Part shown: positions 5,299 to 7,218 of the stretch, one piece after another
Position numbering within the stretch: position 1 is the stretch's first letter
Layout: each line of letters starts with the position of its first letter
Source: Bacillus sp. AFS037270
GTDB lineage: Bacteria; Bacillota; Bacilli; Bacillales_B; DSM-18226
Assembly: GCF_002585305.1 (NCBI RefSeq)
Contig: NZ_NUNF01000115.1
Coordinates: 1-7,218, forward strand
Length of the DNA: 7,218 nt
Direction of reading: 5' to 3'
Notes under the pieces: model-generated
The model's database searches: none
What the model was told of the DNA's origin: nothing
The model's input: the letters and a program-made list of their open reading frames with translations, nothing else
Position numbers and translations under genes: made by a program

Positions 5299-7179
5299 GA
5301 AAAACGTTATTTTACGATTGGGATGGCCGGCCATATTGACCACGGGAAAACCTCATTAACGAAAGCATTAACCAATGTTGATACGGACCGTTTAAAGGAA
5401 GAGAAGGAACGGCAAATTTCGATTGAGCTGGGCTTTGCGCCCCTTTATGAAGACCAAGAAATTCAAATATCTGTTATTGATGTTCCAGGTCATGAACGCT
5501 TTATCCGTCAAATGATTGCCGGGGTAGCCGGGATTGATTTAGTTGTTCTTGTGGTAGCCGCGGATGAAGGGATTATGCCGCAAACAAAGGAGCATCTCGA
5601 CATTTTAAAATTTTTAGGTGTAAAAAATGGTATAATCGCCATTACAAAAATTGACCGGGTAGACGAAGAGTTTATTGAATTGGTGAAAGATGACATTTTA
5701 GGAGAACTTACTGGGACTGTTTTTGAGGATGCCCCCTTTGTTCTAATTGATAGTTTATCCAAAAAAGGCATTCATGAAATAAAAGAATTAATTATAAAAA
5801 CCTTAAAGGATCAAGAAATGCGAGATGCGAAGGGGGCCTTTCGTCTGCCGATTGATCAGGTGTTTACTGTAAAAGGGCAAGGGACCGTTGTACGCGGGAC
5901 TGTTTATGAAGGAACGGTGGAAGAGGGACAAGTTTTAAAAATCATGCCAAAAGGCCTTGAAGTTAGGGCAAGGCAAATTCAGGTTCATCATCATTCAGCA
6001 CATAAAGCCTACGCTGGGCAAAGGGCAGCAATTAACCTATCAAGTGTATCAAAGGAAGAGCTTGAACGAGGTGCTGTTTTAGTTTCCTCCGAGCATTTTA
6101 TTGTGACCAAAACAGTAGATGTCGCAATTCGCGTTGTCGAGGATCTTGAACATATTGTTAAGCAGCGGATGCCTATTAAGCTTCATATCGGAACAGCCGA
6201 GGTAATGGGCCGGATTGTTTTCTTTGATCGTAATGAGATTAAAGAAGAAAATGGAGAAATTCTTTGTCAGCTTCGGCTTGAAGAGGAGATTCTGACAAAG
6301 CGGGGTGACCGTTTTATCCTGCGACGCCCAAGTCCGCAAGAAACAATTGGCGGAGGCTGGGTGATCGACCCGAGAGCTAATAAATATCGTTTCGGAAATG
6401 AGACGATTGAAGAGCTTGAAAAGAAGAAAGCAGGAACACCAAGGGAACGAATTACGGCTGCACTTATGGAAGCAAAAAGCCTCACCCTAACTGAATTAAT
6501 AAAGCGGACGGCGCTGGATGAAACGACCTTAACAGACCATTTAGCTAATCCGGAATTTGTTTTATATAATGGCAAAGAGTATACACTTTCACTGTTAATT
6601 GATTCAATTGAAGAAGATATTTTTGACCAACTCCAAGAATTCCATCAAACTCATTCAATGAAGACCGGGATCAATAAAGCGGAACTCTTACAGTCCCTGC
6701 AAAAAAGGTTCCCTAAATCATTGCTTGATTTTGTTGTAGAAAATGGAATAAGCAATGGGACGTTTAAGAGAAAAGAACAATTTGTATCCCTCGCAACATT
6801 TGTCCCACATGTGCCGAAAAGTTGGGCGAAGCGGACAGAAAATCTTCTTCATGATTTGAAGAAAGATGGACTTAAGGTACGCTATCTGAAAGAATATTTT
6901 TCTGCAGCAGGTATACCTGATTCAATCGAATATGATTTAAGAAAATTTCTTGAAGATCAAAATTCACTCGTGCAACTTGATGACCAATTTGCTTATCATG
7001 GGGAAGTATTTATGGAAGCAGTTGAAAAACTTCAAAGCGGAACGGGATCAGAATTCGATGTCGGAGCGGCAAAGGATGTTCTCGACCTATCGAGAAAATA
7101 TATAATCCCATTTTTAGAAAGATTGGACGCGAAAGGTCTTACTAAGCGTGTCGAAAGTAAACGGGTGTGGAAAAAATAA
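5296..7179 (+). CDS. selB: Selenocysteine-specific translation elongation factor SelB
   Basis: SelB is a cytosolic GTPase that carries selenocysteyl-tRNA(Sec) to the ribosome and binds the SECIS hairpin of the mRNA so that an in-frame UGA is read as selenocysteine. Counting from the TTG at 5296 (627 residues), the EF-Tu-like GTPase motifs are GHIDHGKT (12-19), DVPGHE (62-67) and TKID (117-120), with a SLSKKG G5 region (153-158). The SelB-type switch sequence [18 protein letters not shown] (31-48) separates it from EF-Tu. Beta-barrel domains II and III follow to about 360, with the [12 protein letters not shown] segment at their end. The remaining ~260 residues correspond to the four winged helices that bind SECIS RNA. 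Length fits the family (614 in E. coli, ~630 in Moorella). The frame is open back to a GTG at 5287, giving 630 residues. No selA, selD or tRNA-Sec gene is in the window. Confidence 0.95.
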   Translation: MEKRYFTIGMAGHIDHGKTSLTKALTNVDTDRLKEEKERQISIELGFAPLYEDQEIQISVIDVPGHERFIRQMIAGVAGIDLVVLVVAADEGIMPQTKEHLDILKFLGVKNGIIAITKIDRVDEEFIELVKDDILGELTGTVFEDAPFVLIDSLSKKGIHEIKELIIKTLKDQEMRDAKGAFRLPIDQVFTVKGQGTVVRGTVYEGTVEEGQVLKIMPKGLEVRARQIQVHHHSAHKAYAGQRAAINLSSVSKEELERGAVLVSSEHFIVTKTVDVAIRVVEDLEHIVKQRMPIKLHIGTAEVMGRIVFFDRNEIKEENGEILCQLRLEEEILTKRGDRFILRRPSPQETIGGGWVIDPRANKYRFGNETIEELEKKKAGTPRERITAALMEAKSLTLTELIKRTALDETTLTDHLANPEFVLYNGKEYTLSLLIDSIEEDIFDQLQEFHQTHSMKTGINKAELLQSLQKRFPKSLLDFVVENGISNGTFKRKEQFVSLATFVPHVPKSWAKRTENLLHDLKKDGLKVRYLKEYFSAAGIPDSIEYDLRKFLEDQNSLVQLDDQFAYHGEVFMEAVEKLQSGTGSEFDVGAAKDVLDLSRKYIIPFLERLDAKGLTKRVESKRVWKK

Positions 7180-7185
7180 AGAACA

Positions 7186-7218
7186 AAAGCGTAAGCGCCT
7201 TGGTCAGCCCCGACAAGC
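7186..7218 (+). repeat. Start of a Bacillaceae-type interspersed repeat, cut by the window edge
   Basis: The segment from AAAAGCG to the last base includes GCGCCTTGGTCAGCCCC. I recall this as the left arm of a ~100-130-bp intergenic repeat found in many copies in some Bacillaceae, closing with a right arm like GGGGCTAGGCGC that would pair with it. Only the left arm is visible, so the element and its hairpin are inferred. It begins within 10 nt of the selB stop and may double as its terminator. Confidence 0.45.

Noticed and set aside
5508..6575. Minus-strand frames inside selB (5508-5771, 6079-6339, 6267-6575)
   Set aside because: They are antisense to conserved SelB domains and have low-complexity Ser/Phe-rich products typical of shadow frames.
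6965..6975. CACTCGTGCAA, identical to 11 bases of the MntR-like palindrome
   Set aside because: It lies in the selB coding sequence, lacks the left arm TTG and is not near a promoter; probably coincidence.

Overview
The window looks like a stretch of chromosome from a low-to-moderate G+C, Gram-positive, Bacillus-like organism (Bacillaceae, possibly Neobacillus or a relative). The basis is strong AGGAGG/GGGGG-type ribosome binding sites, several TTG starts, sigma-A-like promoters, T-tailed hairpin terminators and the protein families present. The genus is an inference from style and gene content, not from a search.

Layout from left to right. Positions 9-135 hold degenerate tandem repeats of about 51 bp followed by an inverted copy of the repeat head. 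This may be the end of an insertion sequence that lies mostly left of the window. On the minus strand, 220-1875 encodes a large FAD-dependent dehydrogenase of the fumarate reductase/ketosteroid dehydrogenase fold. It is transcribed divergently from a small secreted protein of unknown function (2075-2584), and both promoters can be read in the gap. Next comes a short von Willebrand A-like protein (2739-3158) that looks like only the C-terminal domain of a longer family, closed by a strong terminator. A GNAT acetyltransferase (3216-3680) follows, and its terminator is shared with the convergent Nramp manganese transporter gene mntH (minus strand, 3708-5012). mntH has a readable promoter and a palindrome just downstream of its -10 that fits an MntR operator. 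Divergent from mntH, 5296-7179 (or 5287-7179) encodes SelB, the selenocysteine-specific elongation factor. The last ~35 bases match the beginning of an interspersed repeat that I recall from Bacillaceae genomes.

The genes do not form one pathway; most are single transcription units with their own signals. The strongest functional statements are that the cell decodes UGA as selenocysteine (SelB), so selA, selD, a tRNA-Sec gene and selenoproteins should lie elsewhere, and that it imports Mn(II) through MntH, probably under MntR control. No tRNA-Sec, SECIS element or selenoprotein was recognised in the window. I did not find a clear undescribed multi-gene system. The most unusual items are the left-end repeat array, the truncated-looking VWA gene with an 11-bp direct repeat before it, and a tiny ORF with a hairpin-embedded Shine-Dalgarno upstream of selB.
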